Source: Prevotella sp. E15-22 (lineage in GTDB: Bacteria; Bacteroidota; Bacteroidia; Bacteroidales; Bacteroidaceae). Taken from it: a DNA stretch of 64,000 nucleotides. The stretch covers positions 2,728,001-2,792,000 of the forward strand of contig NZ_CP096247.1 of assembly GCF_023204875.1 (NCBI RefSeq), given 5' to 3'. Under the pieces are notes generated by a model. It had not been told where the DNA came from. It saw nothing but the letters and a program-made list of their open reading frames with translations, and ran no database searches. The position numbers and the translations under genes were made by a program. Below, piece by piece: positions 16,286-25,812 of the stretch (the stretch's first letter is position 1; each line of letters begins with the position of its first letter).

Positions 16286-18049
16286 ATGAAAAATCTAGCT
16301 TTAATCATTGCTTTCATCGCTTCCGTGGTGAGCGGAAGTGCAGAAAACTACCTGAACCAAGAGCCACTGAAACTGCAAGTACCAGAACTGAAACCTGAAT
16401 TGGTGAAAGTGACCAAAACACCACTGGACTATCAACTGAACAATACGACTGTTAGCACTAAGATGGACTTCGACTTCTTTACATCGAAGACAAATCCCAA
16501 CGTGAAAGCAAATAAGGTAATGGACGATTTGTCGTTTGCAGGCGTGCCCCTCTTCCTGGCTGGCATTGCCATCAAAGGCGATAAAGCAAACTTCCGTCAG
16601 GACTATGGCAACGCACATGCCAACACCCGACTGCTCACCAGCTTTAAGACACGCATTGACGACTACACGCAGTTCTTCGGTCCAGCCATGACCGTGGGCC
16701 TGAAACTGGGTGGTGTGGAAGGTCGTAGCGACTGGCCCCGCTTGTTTGCATCGGCAGTCATGTCATACGGCATCATGGCCGGCTTTGTGAACGGCATCAA
16801 ATACACTGCCAAGGAGATGCGCCCTGATGGTTCGACAGCCAACTCATGGCCATCAGGCCATACAGCCACCTCGTTTGTGGGTGCTACCCTGCTGCATAAG
16901 GAGTATGGACTGACCCGTTCTCCCTGGTATTCTGTGGCTGGCTATGGTGTGGCCACCGCCACGGGTATCATGCGTATTCTGAACAACCGTCACTGGATCA
17001 GCGATGTGATGTCGGGCGCCGGCATCGGTATCATGTCAACCGAGTTGGGCTACGCGCTGAGCGACGTGCTGTTTAAGAACAAAGGACTGCTGCGAGGCGA
17101 CCTGGAGGGTGTGAGCGACAGACCATCGTTCTTTGCCATTTCAATGGGCATGAGCTATGGTCTGAAAAACCTGACCTTCCATGACAGCGACGAGCAATAT
17201 GCAGGGGATAACGATTTTGACGAGGACTCTGAGGCATTTAACGTGGATTTCCACACAGCCTCGGTTGTGGATATTGAAGGTGCTTACTTCCTTAACAAAT
17301 ATGTGGGTATAGGCGGTCGTCTGCGCGTACGTGCCATGACTGCCAAAGGATGGAGTAACTTCATTGAGGATGCCAAGAGCGATCGCAAAGACTTGGAAAG
17401 CAGTCTGGCAGACATTATTGACATGGCTTCGAGCATGCCCACACAAACCATCAAGAACGAGATGCAGAACCTAACCACCCTGGAGGAATATTCCATTGAG
17501 AGTGACCACCTGACGGAGTTCTCGGCCAATGTAGGTCTGTATTTCAATCTGCCACTGAGCAGTCGCTTCGCGCTGGGTTCGAAGCTGCTTATCGGACGAT
17601 CAATGACACAGGAATTGGATATTAATGCTCACTATCAGGGCGACACCAAGAACATGGCATACGATATGAATATCTCGGATGGTTATGCCGATCCAGACAA
17701 GAACGACATGTCGCTGATTGTCAAGGACTTCTATTCAACAAACAATCCTTATGACATAGAATGGGACTACCTGACCCTGGGAGGTAATAACTCGACGAAT
17801 TTCGGCACTGGTCTGTCACTGACCTATCGCTATAAGTCGAACTTCTCGTGGCGACTGTTCTGCGACTATGACTTCTCAAAGAAGGAGTATACACTGACGG
17901 CCGACCCACTGCGCTACCTCAAGGTTGGTACACCTAACATCAGTTCTCTGTTTGACATGCTCGGTGCGCCCATGGATCCCATCGTTTACAAGAAGGAAAA
18001 GAACGTGAGCTTCTTCACCATCGGTGCTTCGTTTGCAGTTAATTTCTAA
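16286..18049 (+). CDS. PAP2 family phosphatase with outer-membrane-like C-terminal half
   Basis: A 587-residue protein with a signal peptide (MKNLALIIAFIASVVSGSAE). All three PAP2 phosphatase motifs are present: KYTAKEMRP near residue 171, WPSGHTATSF near 187 and RILNNRHWISD near 230-240. PAP2 enzymes remove phosphate from lipid phosphates such as undecaprenyl pyrophosphate or phosphatidic acid. Typical bacterial members have 200-250 residues. The additional 310 residues here contain alternating aromatic and polar strands (for example GTGLSLTYRYKSNFSWRLFC) and end in Phe (FFTIGASFAVNF), as outer-membrane beta-barrels do. An envelope location with a barrel domain is inferred. It is the first gene of a long operon. 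Confidence 0.85.
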   Translation: MKNLALIIAFIASVVSGSAENYLNQEPLKLQVPELKPELVKVTKTPLDYQLNNTTVSTKMDFDFFTSKTNPNVKANKVMDDLSFAGVPLFLAGIAIKGDKANFRQDYGNAHANTRLLTSFKTRIDDYTQFFGPAMTVGLKLGGVEGRSDWPRLFASAVMSYGIMAGFVNGIKYTAKEMRPDGSTANSWPSGHTATSFVGATLLHKEYGLTRSPWYSVAGYGVATATGIMRILNNRHWISDVMSGAGIGIMSTELGYALSDVLFKNKGLLRGDLEGVSDRPSFFAISMGMSYGLKNLTFHDSDEQYAGDNDFDEDSEAFNVDFHTASVVDIEGAYFLNKYVGIGGRLRVRAMTAKGWSNFIEDAKSDRKDLESSLADIIDMASSMPTQTIKNEMQNLTTLEEYSIESDHLTEFSANVGLYFNLPLSSRFALGSKLLIGRSMTQELDINAHYQGDTKNMAYDMNISDGYADPDKNDMSLIVKDFYSTNNPYDIEWDYLTLGGNNSTNFGTGLSLTYRYKSNFSWRLFCDYDFSKKEYTLTADPLRYLKVGTPNISSLFDMLGAPMDPIVYKKEKNVSFFTIGASFAVNF

Positions 18050-18052
18050 AGG

Positions 18053-18418
18053 ATGAAAAGATATTTTATTGTTAGTTCACTGATAGTTGCCACACTGTTC
18101 ACCGCAGCCTGCGGCAACTCACGCCGAGACGAGATTGATGCTCGTAAAGCGGCACTGAAACAGAAACAGGATTCCAGTCTGCTGGCAGCCCAGCAGGAAC
18201 TGGCCATCGTTGACTCAACACTAGAGGCCGTCAAGGTCGAATTCCAGCAAAAACAGGCAGAGGTGGATGCCCATAAAGCAGCACTGCAGGCCACAGAGCA
18301 GGAACTGACCGACCTGACCTTGCTACGCATGAAGCGCGACTCTCTGAAAGTGCAATGGGATTTGTTGGGCGCCAAAATCAAGTACATACGTCAGAAACAA
18401 AAGGAGTTGGAGCAGTAG
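18053..18418 (+). CDS. Small coiled-coil lipoprotein
   Basis: A 121-residue protein with a lipoprotein signal: hydrophobic segment SSLIVATLFTAAC with the lipobox Cys at residue 20. The mature part is almost wholly helical and charged, with heptad-like repeats (ARKAALKQKQDSSLLAAQQE), so a coiled coil is expected. It follows the PAP2 gene by 3 bp and is probably co-transcribed with it. No specific family is recognised; a structural or envelope-linked role is inferred. Confidence 0.7.
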   Translation: MKRYFIVSSLIVATLFTAACGNSRRDEIDARKAALKQKQDSSLLAAQQELAIVDSTLEAVKVEFQQKQAEVDAHKAALQATEQELTDLTLLRMKRDSLKVQWDLLGAKIKYIRQKQKELEQ

Positions 18419-18468
18419 CTTTAACTCCTTTTAACACCACCCTAACCTGTTAACTCCTTAAAAAGTCG

Positions 18469-18476
18469 TAACTTTG
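18469..18476 (+). promoter_or_regulatory. Probable internal -7 box before the DUF1599 gene
   Basis: TAACTTTG ends 9 bp before the ATG at 18486. If it is used, the transcript would have a leader of only a few bases. No clear TTG lies upstream. Confidence 0.4.
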
Positions 18477-18485
18477 CACCCGATT

Positions 18486-19031
18486 ATGGATAAGTTTGAA
18501 AAGACAAATGCTGAGTTTGAGGCCGCCATCGCCGAATGTCGTGACATTTTCTCAAAGAAACTGCACGACTATGGAGCATCGTGGCGCATCTTGCGTCCTG
18601 CCTCGCTGACCGACCAACTCTTCATCAAGGCCAAGCGCATCCGCTCGCTGGAAATCAAGCAGGAGTCGCTGGTGGGCGAAGGTATCCGCCCTGAGTTCGT
18701 GGCCCTTATCAACTACGGCATCGTAGGACTGATACAACTGGAAAAGGGCTTTGCCGATACGGTGGATATGGACAACGACGCCGCCATGGCGCTGTACGAC
18801 CACTATGCCCACGAGGCCCTGGAACTGATGAAACGCAAGAACCACGACTATGACGAGGCGTGGCGCGGCATGCGTGTGAGCAGTTATACCGACCTCATCC
18901 TTACCAAGATAGAGCGTATCAAGGAGATTGAGAATCTGAGCGGACAGACCCTTATCAGTGAGGGTATTGACGCCAATTATATGGACATCATCAACTACGC
19001 AGTCTTCGGACTGATCAAGTTGAAAGAATGA
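18486..19031 (+). CDS. Tandem DUF1599 protein
   Basis: A 181-residue cytoplasmic protein starting at the ATG at 18486; an in-frame TTG at 18474 overlaps the promoter-like box and is unlikely. It contains two copies of the DUF1599 unit: [20 protein letters not shown] near residue 23 and [20 protein letters not shown] near residue 117, each followed by a K..RI...E helix. The fold is probably all-alpha, and related domains bind nucleotides, but no activity is established. The stop overlaps the start of the next gene (ATGA at 19028-19031). The order DUF1599, BT_3928, tpiA, SPOR, folE resembles the gene order I recall from Bacteroides. Confidence 0.85.
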   Translation: MDKFEKTNAEFEAAIAECRDIFSKKLHDYGASWRILRPASLTDQLFIKAKRIRSLEIKQESLVGEGIRPEFVALINYGIVGLIQLEKGFADTVDMDNDAAMALYDHYAHEALELMKRKNHDYDEAWRGMRVSSYTDLILTKIERIKEIENLSGQTLISEGIDANYMDIINYAVFGLIKLKE

Positions 19032-20953
19032 AAAAAACTATCGTCAATTTGTGTCGCCTGGTGCTGGCGACGGTCTTTATCCTCTCTGGATTCGTCAAGG
19101 CTGTCGACCCTATAGGCACGCAATACAAGATTGAGGACTATCTGCAGGCGATGAACCTGGGAGCCTGGCTGCCCGACGCTGGCGCACTGATCCTATCGGT
19201 GGTCATCTCGGCAACGGAGTTCTGCATCGGCATCTTCCTACTGTTCGCCATCAGGCGCAGACTCTGTTCTCATCTTGCGGTGATTATCATGGCGCTGATG
19301 ACACCGTTGACACTCTGGTTAGCACTGACCAACCCCATTAGCGACTGCGGTTGCTTTGGCGATGCGGTGGTACTGACCAACTGGCAGACTTTCTGGAAGA
19401 ACGTGGTGCTGCTCGCAGCTGCCATCGTGGTGATGAAATGGCCAACAAAGATGGTGCGATTTGTCAGCGAGTCGAATCAATGGATTGTCGTCAACTACTC
19501 GTTGATATTCACTCTGGTCATCTCGGCATGGAGTCTCTACGACAGACCACAGTTTGACTTCCGGCCGTACCATGTGGGCACCGACCTGAGAACTGGATGG
19601 ATGCAGATGATGGAAGGACAGGAATCGCCCTATGCCGATTTCTTCATCGAACGGATGGACAACGGCGAGGACATTACCGAAGAGGTGCTGAACAACGAAG
19701 GATATACGTTCCTGCTGGTGGCACCCTATCTGGAGCAGGCAGACGACTCGCAACTGGACTTGATTAACCAGGTGTATGAGTATGCACAGGAATATGACTA
19801 TCCGTTCTACGGACTTACCGCCAGCGGTGAGAAGGCCATCAACCTGTGGCGCGACCTCACGGGTGCGGATTACCCCTTCTGTCAGACCGACGGAACAACG
19901 TTGAAGACGGTTATCCGCAGCAACCCCGGTCTCATCCTGCTGAAAGACGGCGTGGTGATTCAGAAATGGAGTCATAACCTGCTGCCCAACGAACAGGAAC
20001 TGGAAAAGCCCTTGGAAGAGTCGACACTGGGCAAGATGCCCGACGACACCGTGGGCAAGCGCATCGTCCGCATTCTGCTGTGGTTTGTCCTGCCATTGAT
20101 GCTCCTAACGATTGCCGACCGTTTGTGGGCATGGACAAAATGGATTAGAAGACATAAGAAACTAATTAGTTATATCAACAAAAAAGAAGTAAAAATGAGA
20201 AAGAAAATTGTTGCAGGTAACTGGAAGATGAACATGAATCTCCAGGATGGTATCGCTCTGGCAAAGGAGCTGAATGAGACTTTGAAGGCTGAGAAGCCTA
20301 ACTGTGGTGTAGTGATCTGCACACCATTCATCCACCTCGCTTCTATCGCACAGTTCCTCGACCAGAACATCATCGGTCTGGGTGCTGAGAACTGCGCTGA
20401 CAAGGAGAAGGGTGCTTTCACCGGTGAGGTTTCTGCCGAGATGGTAAAGAGCACTGGTGCTCAGTATGTCATCCTGGGTCACTCTGAGCGTCGTGAGTAC
20501 TACAAGGAGACTCCAGAGATCCTGAAGGAGAAGGTGCTGCTGGCTCAGAAGAACGATCTGAAGGTTATCTTCTGCATCGGTGAGTCACTCGAGGAGCGCG
20601 AGGCTGGCAAGCAGAACGAGGTTGTAAAGGCCGAGCTCGAGGGTTCAGTATTCAACCTGAGCGAGGAAGACTTCCGCAAGATTGTTATCGCCTACGAGCC
20701 TATCTGGGCTATCGGTACTGGTAAGACCGCTACCGCTGAGCAGGCTGAGGAGATCCACGCTTATATCCGCTCAATCATCGCTGAGAAGTATGGTCAGGCT
20801 GTAGCCGACGATACCACTATCCTCTATGGTGGTTCTTGCAAGGCTTCAAACGCTCCTGAGCTGTTTGCAAAGCCCGACATCGACGGTGGTCTGATTGGTG
20901 GCGCTTCACTGAAGGCTGCTGACTTCAAGGGCATCATCGACGCCTTCAAATAA
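19028..20953 (+). CDS. BT_3928 family membrane protein in one frame with triosephosphate isomerase
   Basis: The frame runs 641 codons without a stop. Residues 1-389 are a BT_3928 family protein: a DoxX-like four-helix membrane part ([20 protein letters not shown]), a fifth helix ([17 protein letters not shown]), a soluble thioredoxin-like domain about 185-335, and a last helix near 345-365 ([20 protein letters not shown]). Residues 390-641 are a complete triosephosphate isomerase. The junction reads [17 protein letters not shown]. The predicted topology leaves the isomerase in the cytoplasm, where it must act. Codon use changes sharply at the junction, from mixed GGC/GCC to GGT/GCT-rich. Either a genuine fusion is made or the isomerase is initiated internally at 20195. 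Confidence 0.8.
   Translation: MKKTIVNLCRLVLATVFILSGFVKAVDPIGTQYKIEDYLQAMNLGAWLPDAGALILSVVISATEFCIGIFLLFAIRRRLCSHLAVIIMALMTPLTLWLALTNPISDCGCFGDAVVLTNWQTFWKNVVLLAAAIVVMKWPTKMVRFVSESNQWIVVNYSLIFTLVISAWSLYDRPQFDFRPYHVGTDLRTGWMQMMEGQESPYADFFIERMDNGEDITEEVLNNEGYTFLLVAPYLEQADDSQLDLINQVYEYAQEYDYPFYGLTASGEKAINLWRDLTGADYPFCQTDGTTLKTVIRSNPGLILLKDGVVIQKWSHNLLPNEQELEKPLEESTLGKMPDDTVGKRIVRILLWFVLPLMLLTIADRLWAWTKWIRRHKKLISYINKKEVKMRKKIVAGNWKMNMNLQDGIALAKELNETLKAEKPNCGVVICTPFIHLASIAQFLDQNIIGLGAENCADKEKGAFTGEVSAEMVKSTGAQYVILGHSERREYYKETPEILKEKVLLAQKNDLKVIFCIGESLEEREAGKQNEVVKAELEGSVFNLSEEDFRKIVIAYEPIWAIGTGKTATAEQAEEIHAYIRSIIAEKYGQAVADDTTILYGGSCKASNAPELFAKPDIDGGLIGGASLKAADFKGIIDAFK
20195..20953 (+). CDS. tpiA: Triosephosphate isomerase (internal start within the fused frame)
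   Basis: From the ATG at 20195 the product is a 252-residue isomerase that interconverts dihydroxyacetone phosphate and glyceraldehyde 3-phosphate in glycolysis. All catalytic residues are present: Lys in AGNWKMN, His in LGHSERRE and Glu in [13 protein letters not shown], plus the phosphate-binding LYGGSC and GGLIGGASL. The length equals that of free-standing bacterial enzymes. An A-rich stretch precedes the ATG, as is common for well-expressed Bacteroidota genes. The codon bias of a highly expressed gene begins here, which favours separate translation even though there is no stop codon between this and the membrane protein. Confidence 0.88.
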   Translation: MRKKIVAGNWKMNMNLQDGIALAKELNETLKAEKPNCGVVICTPFIHLASIAQFLDQNIIGLGAENCADKEKGAFTGEVSAEMVKSTGAQYVILGHSERREYYKETPEILKEKVLLAQKNDLKVIFCIGESLEEREAGKQNEVVKAELEGSVFNLSEEDFRKIVIAYEPIWAIGTGKTATAEQAEEIHAYIRSIIAEKYGQAVADDTTILYGGSCKASNAPELFAKPDIDGGLIGGASLKAADFKGIIDAFK

Positions 20954-20971
20954 AGAAACAAAAACGCATTT

Positions 20972-21595
20972 ATGATGAAGCACTTCATCACTATCCTTAT
21001 TCTGTGTGTCGGCATTATTTTCAGTGCCGACGCACAGACTTTTACCCAGCGCATCCAGAAGACTGTGCAGGGACAAGGCACCGTTACCATTCATCAGGAC
21101 AAGACTATTGAGGAACTGGTTAACGGTAATCCTGAGACAACAACGAAGAGGGACGTAAAGCCCGTGGCAAAGCCACAACCAAAGAAGACCGTTCAGCCAC
21201 AACAGAAAGCTGACGACAAGCAACAGAAGACAGAGGTGAAGCAGACAAGCAATGAGGTCAAGCAGCATCCTGTTGCCATAGAGCAGAAAGAAACAACGCC
21301 CGACTCAGTGAGTCAGGCGCCTAAGCATACAATTAAGACAACAGGCTACCGCGTTCAGGTCTTTGCGGGTGGCAACACACGTCGCGACCGCCAGCGTGCC
21401 GAGCAGGCAGGCAACGCCCTCCGTCAGTTGTTCCCTGGCGAGGAGGTTTACGTGCATTTCTATTCGCCCCGCTGGATCTGCCGTCTGGGCAACTACCGCA
21501 CCTACGAGGAGGCTCACGAGAAGATGCTCGAAGTGCGCAAGATGGGCTACGACGCGGCCACCATCGTCAAAGGAAAAATCACACTATCACAATAA
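20972..21595 (+). CDS. Secreted SPOR domain protein
   Basis: A 207-residue protein with a signal peptide ([22 protein letters not shown]). The middle is a Lys/Gln/Pro-rich linker ([20 protein letters not shown]). Residues about 120-205 form a SPOR domain ([20 protein letters not shown] ... [20 protein letters not shown]). SPOR domains bind denuded peptidoglycan glycan strands, often at division sites. It lies 18 bp after tpiA and 7 bp before folE, within the same operon. Confidence 0.88.
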   Translation: MMKHFITILILCVGIIFSADAQTFTQRIQKTVQGQGTVTIHQDKTIEELVNGNPETTTKRDVKPVAKPQPKKTVQPQQKADDKQQKTEVKQTSNEVKQHPVAIEQKETTPDSVSQAPKHTIKTTGYRVQVFAGGNTRRDRQRAEQAGNALRQLFPGEEVYVHFYSPRWICRLGNYRTYEEAHEKMLEVRKMGYDAATIVKGKITLSQ

Positions 21596-21602
21596 TTATA
21601 GA

Positions 21603-22187
21603 ATGACAACAGAACCCGAATACAGAGAAGGCCTCGACGAGTTGGCCTCACATTATAAGCGTGTGCTGGAGCTGCTGGGCGAGGACCCAGAACGCGAAGG
21701 ACTGCAGAAGACGCCCATGCGCGTGGCCAAGGCCATGCAGGTGCTTACACGCGGTTACGAGATGGATGCACACGAGGTGCTTACAGGCGCCCTCTTCAGA
21801 GAGGACTACAACCACATGGTGATTGTGAAGGACATTGACTTCTTCTCACTCTGTGAGCATCACCTGCTGCCAATGTACGGTAAGGTACATGTGGCATATA
21901 TCCCTAATGGCTACATCACTGGTCTGTCGAAGATTGCCCGTGTGGTAGACATCTTCAGCCATCGCCTGCAGGTGCAGGAGCGCATGACCATGCAGATTCG
22001 CCAATGCATAGAAGAGACACTCCATCCCCTGGGTGTGATGGTTGTGGTCGAGGCTAAGCACATGTGTATGCAGATGCGTGGTGTAGAGAAACAAAACTCC
22101 ATCACCACCACCAGCGAGTTTAGCGGTGCCTTTGAGCAGGCCAAAACGCGCCAAGAGTTTATGAACCTCATTTCTCACGGAATCTAA
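21603..22187 (+). CDS. folE: GTP cyclohydrolase I
   Basis: A 194-residue enzyme that converts GTP to 7,8-dihydroneopterin triphosphate, the first step of folate synthesis. The ATG at 21603 gives the normal family length; a longer upstream frame overlaps the SPOR gene and is rejected. Zinc and active-site motifs are present: [40 protein letters not shown] and [11 protein letters not shown]. The gene is in the operon with tpiA. Confidence 0.95.
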   Translation: MTTEPEYREGLDELASHYKRVLELLGEDPEREGLQKTPMRVAKAMQVLTRGYEMDAHEVLTGALFREDYNHMVIVKDIDFFSLCEHHLLPMYGKVHVAYIPNGYITGLSKIARVVDIFSHRLQVQERMTMQIRQCIEETLHPLGVMVVVEAKHMCMQMRGVEKQNSITTTSEFSGAFEQAKTRQEFMNLISHGI

Positions 22188-22204
22188 TTAAAAACACAGT
22201 CACA

Positions 22205-22789
22205 ATGAATCAAGCAGACCGCGGCTCATACCGCAAAAAGGAATCCATTTTTACTGAGTTTGTCAACAGTTGCCTGGGACGCACCGTCATCGGCTTGGTG
22301 TTCCTCGCCTTCTTGTTTATCATTGGTGTCATCACCTGTCCCTCGGAGGAGACTATGTATGAGGAGACACGAGACAACATCCGTCAGTGTATCCAAGCAA
22401 GCGACAGTCTGCATATTGATGGCATTGACGAGACGCTGAACAACATCAGCTACATCTTCTCGTCGGCCGATACGGCCTTCAACGACGCCGAGATGATGGC
22501 TGCCTTCGACAAGTACAACAGAATGGAGTACTACGACCACACGCTGTTCTCAACGATGCGCCTGTACAACAACTTCCGCGTGGAGGGTGTACGCTGTGCC
22601 ATCGGCATCTTCGGCATGGTAATTCCCACGGTCTCATTCAACGACTTCCTGCTTCGTGTGGGCCCGATGAGAAAGGAGTATAACGCTCCTGCCATTAACA
22701 ACAACGTGAACACCAACGGAGGTGACGACGAAGATTACTTTGGCGACAACCCCGACTTGGGAGGTGTCTTCGAATATGACGAAGATTAG
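22205..22789 (+). CDS. Unknown single-pass membrane protein
   Basis: A 194-residue protein with one hydrophobic segment near residues 26-46 (TVIGLVFLAFLFIIGVIT) and a basic N-terminus, so the larger C-terminal part probably faces the periplasm. The C-terminus is Asn/Asp/Glu-rich (NNNVNTNGGDDEDYFGDNPD). I do not recognise the family. It sits between folE and the DUF5686 gene with gaps of 17 and 31 bp, so it is probably co-transcribed. Confidence 0.7.
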   Translation: MNQADRGSYRKKESIFTEFVNSCLGRTVIGLVFLAFLFIIGVITCPSEETMYEETRDNIRQCIQASDSLHIDGIDETLNNISYIFSSADTAFNDAEMMAAFDKYNRMEYYDHTLFSTMRLYNNFRVEGVRCAIGIFGMVIPTVSFNDFLLRVGPMRKEYNAPAINNNVNTNGGDDEDYFGDNPDLGGVFEYDED

Positions 22790-22820
22790 AGTAGTAACCT
22801 CATAATAATAGCCAAGGCTT

Positions 22821-25391
22821 ATGGCTAAAAGATTCGCCCTTCTGATCATCACGCTGATGGCTTGCTTGACAGTCAGCGCACAACAGCCACAAATCAGTGG
22901 CGCTGTGATTGATGATGAGACGGGCGATTCTATTTCTTTTGCCAGCATCGTCTATAAGGGACATAACATCTCAGCTGTGGCGGATGTGTGGGGCAAATAT
23001 GCCATCGATCGCCACGAGGGGTGGAACATCACGGTGAGTGCTTTGGGATATAAGACGCGCATCATCGCCATCAACAGCAGGACGCGCCGCCACCTAGACA
23101 TCGCACTGAAGCCAGATACCAAGCAACTGGAGGGTGTCACCATCAAGTCGAGCCGCAGCAGATACAGCCGAAAGGAGAACCCTGCGGTGGAGCTGATGCG
23201 GCGTGTGGTGGCAGCGAAGAAGAAGACAGACTTGGCTAACAACGACTATTACCGCTATAATAAATACGAGCGTCTGACCGTTGCCGTGAACGACCTGACG
23301 CCCGACCAAATGGAAAGACCTCCTTTCTCGACCAAGCCCTGGCTGCTGGACCATGTGGAAGTGAGTCCATATACGAACAAACTTGTATTGCCAGTGAGCG
23401 TGGACGAGACCGTCTCGCAGAAGTTCTACCGCCGCTCACCACACGACGAGAAGAACGTGATACAAGGACAGACCTCAACGGGACTTAACGATTATTTCCA
23501 AACGGGTGATATCATCAATATCGTGGTAAAGGATATCTTCACTAACGTGGACCTTTATCAGGATGATGTGCGCATCCTTCAGCGTCCATTCACCTCGCCC
23601 ATGTCGGAAGCAGGCATCGGCTTCTACCGCTTTTATATAGAAGACACACTGGCCATAGGCATGGACAGTTGCATCCACCTGACCTTTGTGCCCAACAATA
23701 TGCAGGACATGGGATTTCGTGGCGACCTCTATTTCCTCAAGGACTCGACACTCCACCTGCGTCGCTGTCAGTTGACCATCCCCAAGCAGAGCAACGTGAA
23801 CTTCGTGGAGAACCTGCAGGTGATGCAGGAGTATGAGAAATTGCCCGACGGCCAGTGGGTGCTGACGCAGGATGACATGATTACCGAGTTGAAACTCTTT
23901 GAGTTTCTCAGTGCCAGCGCTCTGGTGACACGTATCACCCGTTTCTCGGAATACGCCTTCGACGAGGTGCCGAACAAGATTTTCAAGGGAAAGAAGACGG
24001 AGGTCACTGAGGCCGACGCACAGATGCGTGACAAGAAGTTCTGGGACGAATACCGACAGGTGGAACTGAGCAAGAGCGAAGGGTCCATGAACAAGTTCAT
24101 GCACAACATCGAGAACATGAAGGGATTTAAATATATTATCTATGGTTTCAAGACATTACTCGAGAACTCCATGGAGACGGGTAATCCCAACTATGTGGAC
24201 ATCTGTCCTATAAACACCCTCATCACCCGCAACTACGTGGACGGATGGCGCACCCGACTCAGTGCCAAGACCACGGCCAACCTGAACAAGCACCTGTTCC
24301 TCTCGGGCTATTACGCCCACGGATGGAGCAGTCATCGCCACTATTACAATGCTGAGATGACCTATTCGCTCAACGCCAAGAAGTATCTGCCTCACGAGTT
24401 CCCACGCCGAACGCTCACCTTGCAGTCCACACAGGACATCTGCTCGCCGGGCGATCGTTTTATGGAGTCGGACAAGGACAATATCTTCGTGGCCATGAAA
24501 TGGGCCGAGACAAACAAGATGATGTCGTACAACCGTCAGCAGGCGGCCTTTGAATACGAGACGGACTGGGGTCTGAAGGTCATTGCCAGCGGAAAGATAG
24601 AAGAGAACGAAGCTTTCGGAAACATGTCGTTCCAGACCATGGACAAGCCCTATACGCCCACTTTCAACAAGACTGGCAATGGCGAGTTTATGCGCACCAC
24701 CGAGGCTTCTATCTTCCTACGCTATGCACCAGGCGAGACCTATATCAACAATAAGTTGCGCCGCCGTGTCATCAACCTCGATGCACCAGTATTCAGCATC
24801 CGCCATACCATAGGTTTCAACGGCGTATTGGGTGGCGACTATAACTTCCACCTGACCGAGGCACATATCTTCAAGCGTTTCTGGCTAAACAGCTGGGGTA
24901 AGTTTGACGTGGACATCAAGGGTGGCATCCAGTGGGACCAGGTGCCCTATCCACTATTGATCATGCCGGCAGCCAACCCATCGTACATCCAACAGCCACG
25001 CACCTTCAGCCTCATCAACACCATGGAGTTTTTGAACGACCGCTATGCGTCGCTGATGCTGGCATGGGACATGAACGGTAAAATCCTTAACCGTATTCCC
25101 TTGGCAAAAAAACTATACTGGCGCGAGTACCTGGGACTACGCATGCTCTGGGGCGAGTTGTCAGACAAGAATAACCCATACCTGCCCCAGAACATGGGCA
25201 ATCCACGCCTCATGTACTTCCCAGACGGTGTCAACCTGATGACCTTCAACCACCCCTATGCCGAGGTGGTGGTGGGTATCCATAACATCTTCAAGTTTTT
25301 CCGTGTGGAATGGGTGAAACGCCTCACCTACAAGAACCTACCAACAGCACCCCACTGGGGCATCCGCTACGGCGTATCGCTAACGTTCTAA
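22821..25391 (+). CDS. DUF5686 outer-membrane protein with CarboxypepD_reg-like domain
   Basis: An 856-residue protein with a signal peptide (MAKRFALLIITLMACLTVSA). Residues about 23-105 form a carboxypeptidase-regulatory-like beta-sandwich (ISGAVIDDETGDSISFASIV ... LDIALKPDTKQLEGVTIKS) as in TonB-linked proteins. The rest matches the DUF5686 family of large Bacteroidetes outer-membrane proteins, with many predicted beta-strands and a final Phe (GIRYGVSLTF). No plug domain or TonB box is seen, so it is not a standard TonB-dependent receptor. Its function is unknown. It is the last gene of the operon, followed by a terminator hairpin at 25437. Confidence 0.85.
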   Translation: MAKRFALLIITLMACLTVSAQQPQISGAVIDDETGDSISFASIVYKGHNISAVADVWGKYAIDRHEGWNITVSALGYKTRIIAINSRTRRHLDIALKPDTKQLEGVTIKSSRSRYSRKENPAVELMRRVVAAKKKTDLANNDYYRYNKYERLTVAVNDLTPDQMERPPFSTKPWLLDHVEVSPYTNKLVLPVSVDETVSQKFYRRSPHDEKNVIQGQTSTGLNDYFQTGDIINIVVKDIFTNVDLYQDDVRILQRPFTSPMSEAGIGFYRFYIEDTLAIGMDSCIHLTFVPNNMQDMGFRGDLYFLKDSTLHLRRCQLTIPKQSNVNFVENLQVMQEYEKLPDGQWVLTQDDMITELKLFEFLSASALVTRITRFSEYAFDEVPNKIFKGKKTEVTEADAQMRDKKFWDEYRQVELSKSEGSMNKFMHNIENMKGFKYIIYGFKTLLENSMETGNPNYVDICPINTLITRNYVDGWRTRLSAKTTANLNKHLFLSGYYAHGWSSHRHYYNAEMTYSLNAKKYLPHEFPRRTLTLQSTQDICSPGDRFMESDKDNIFVAMKWAETNKMMSYNRQQAAFEYETDWGLKVIASGKIEENEAFGNMSFQTMDKPYTPTFNKTGNGEFMRTTEASIFLRYAPGETYINNKLRRRVINLDAPVFSIRHTIGFNGVLGGDYNFHLTEAHIFKRFWLNSWGKFDVDIKGGIQWDQVPYPLLIMPAANPSYIQQPRTFSLINTMEFLNDRYASLMLAWDMNGKILNRIPLAKKLYWREYLGLRMLWGELSDKNNPYLPQNMGNPRLMYFPDGVNLMTFNHPYAEVVVGIHNIFKFFRVEWVKRLTYKNLPTAPHWGIRYGVSLTF

Positions 25392-25436
25392 GAAAAAGAA
25401 ATCACGGATCTGATAGGACAATAAAAGAAGAAACAA

Positions 25437-25474
25437 AAAAAAGACTGAGAATCAAATGACTCTCAGTCTTTTTT
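25437..25474. terminator. Bidirectional intrinsic terminator
   Basis: AAAAAAGACTGAGA and TCTCAGTCTTTTTT form a perfect 14-bp stem around a 10-base loop. The A and T runs let it work for the DUF5686 operon on the plus strand and for the tRNA on the minus strand. Confidence 0.85.
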
Positions 25475-25478
25475 GAAT

Positions 25479-25554
25479 TGGTCGGGATTACTGGACTCGA
25501 ACCAGCGACCTCGCGCCCCCCAGACGTGTGCGCTACCAACTGCGCTAAATCCCG
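25479..25554 (-). tRNA. tRNA-Pro (anticodon GGG)
   Basis: Read on the minus strand the 76-base sequence folds into a cloverleaf: acceptor CGGGATT/AATCCCG, D stem GCGC/GCGC, anticodon loop CTGGGGG with anticodon GGG, T arm GCTGG-TTCGAGT-CCAGT, and an encoded CCA end. The anticodon stem CACGT/GCGCG has an A-C mismatch at positions 28-42 and a terminal T-G wobble. It is transcribed from the promoter at 25597-25627 and ends at the shared terminator. Confidence 0.93.
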
Positions 25555-25596
25555 ATCCTTAAAGCTTAGCACTGACGTCTTCGTCGAATGCGGGTG

Positions 25597-25627
25597 CAAA
25601 GGTACGGAGTTTTTCTGAAACTACCAA
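25597..25627 (-). promoter_or_regulatory. Promoter of tRNA-Pro
   Basis: TTG at 25627-25625 is separated by exactly 20 bp from TACCTTTG at 25604-25597 on the minus strand. Confidence 0.7.
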
Positions 25628-25777
25628 ATTTTTGAGTGTTAATTTTCACTTTTTTAACTCACTAATATAACACCAATATCTGATTAAATACTCACTGAAT
25701 AGAATACGTAGTATATAATAACACACAGCCTTAACATCATTTAACACAAAATCTAAACATTCAACCTATTTTTTATG

Positions 25778-25785
25778 TAATTTTG
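25778..25785 (+). promoter_or_regulatory. Probable -7 box of the hydrolase operon
   Basis: TAATTTTG lies 27 bp before the ATG at 25813, in a very AT-rich region. No clear TTG is found at the expected distance. Confidence 0.45.
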
Positions 25786-25812
25786 TAAAAAATCTATAAT
25801 AATCTATTAACA

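Noticed and set aside
21363..21602. N-terminal extension of FolE
   Set aside because: It overlaps the SPOR gene and would make the enzyme far longer than the family; translation has no relation to FolE.
25430..25630. Possible integration site at tRNA-Pro
   Set aside because: No integrase gene and no duplicated tRNA 3' end were seen on either side.
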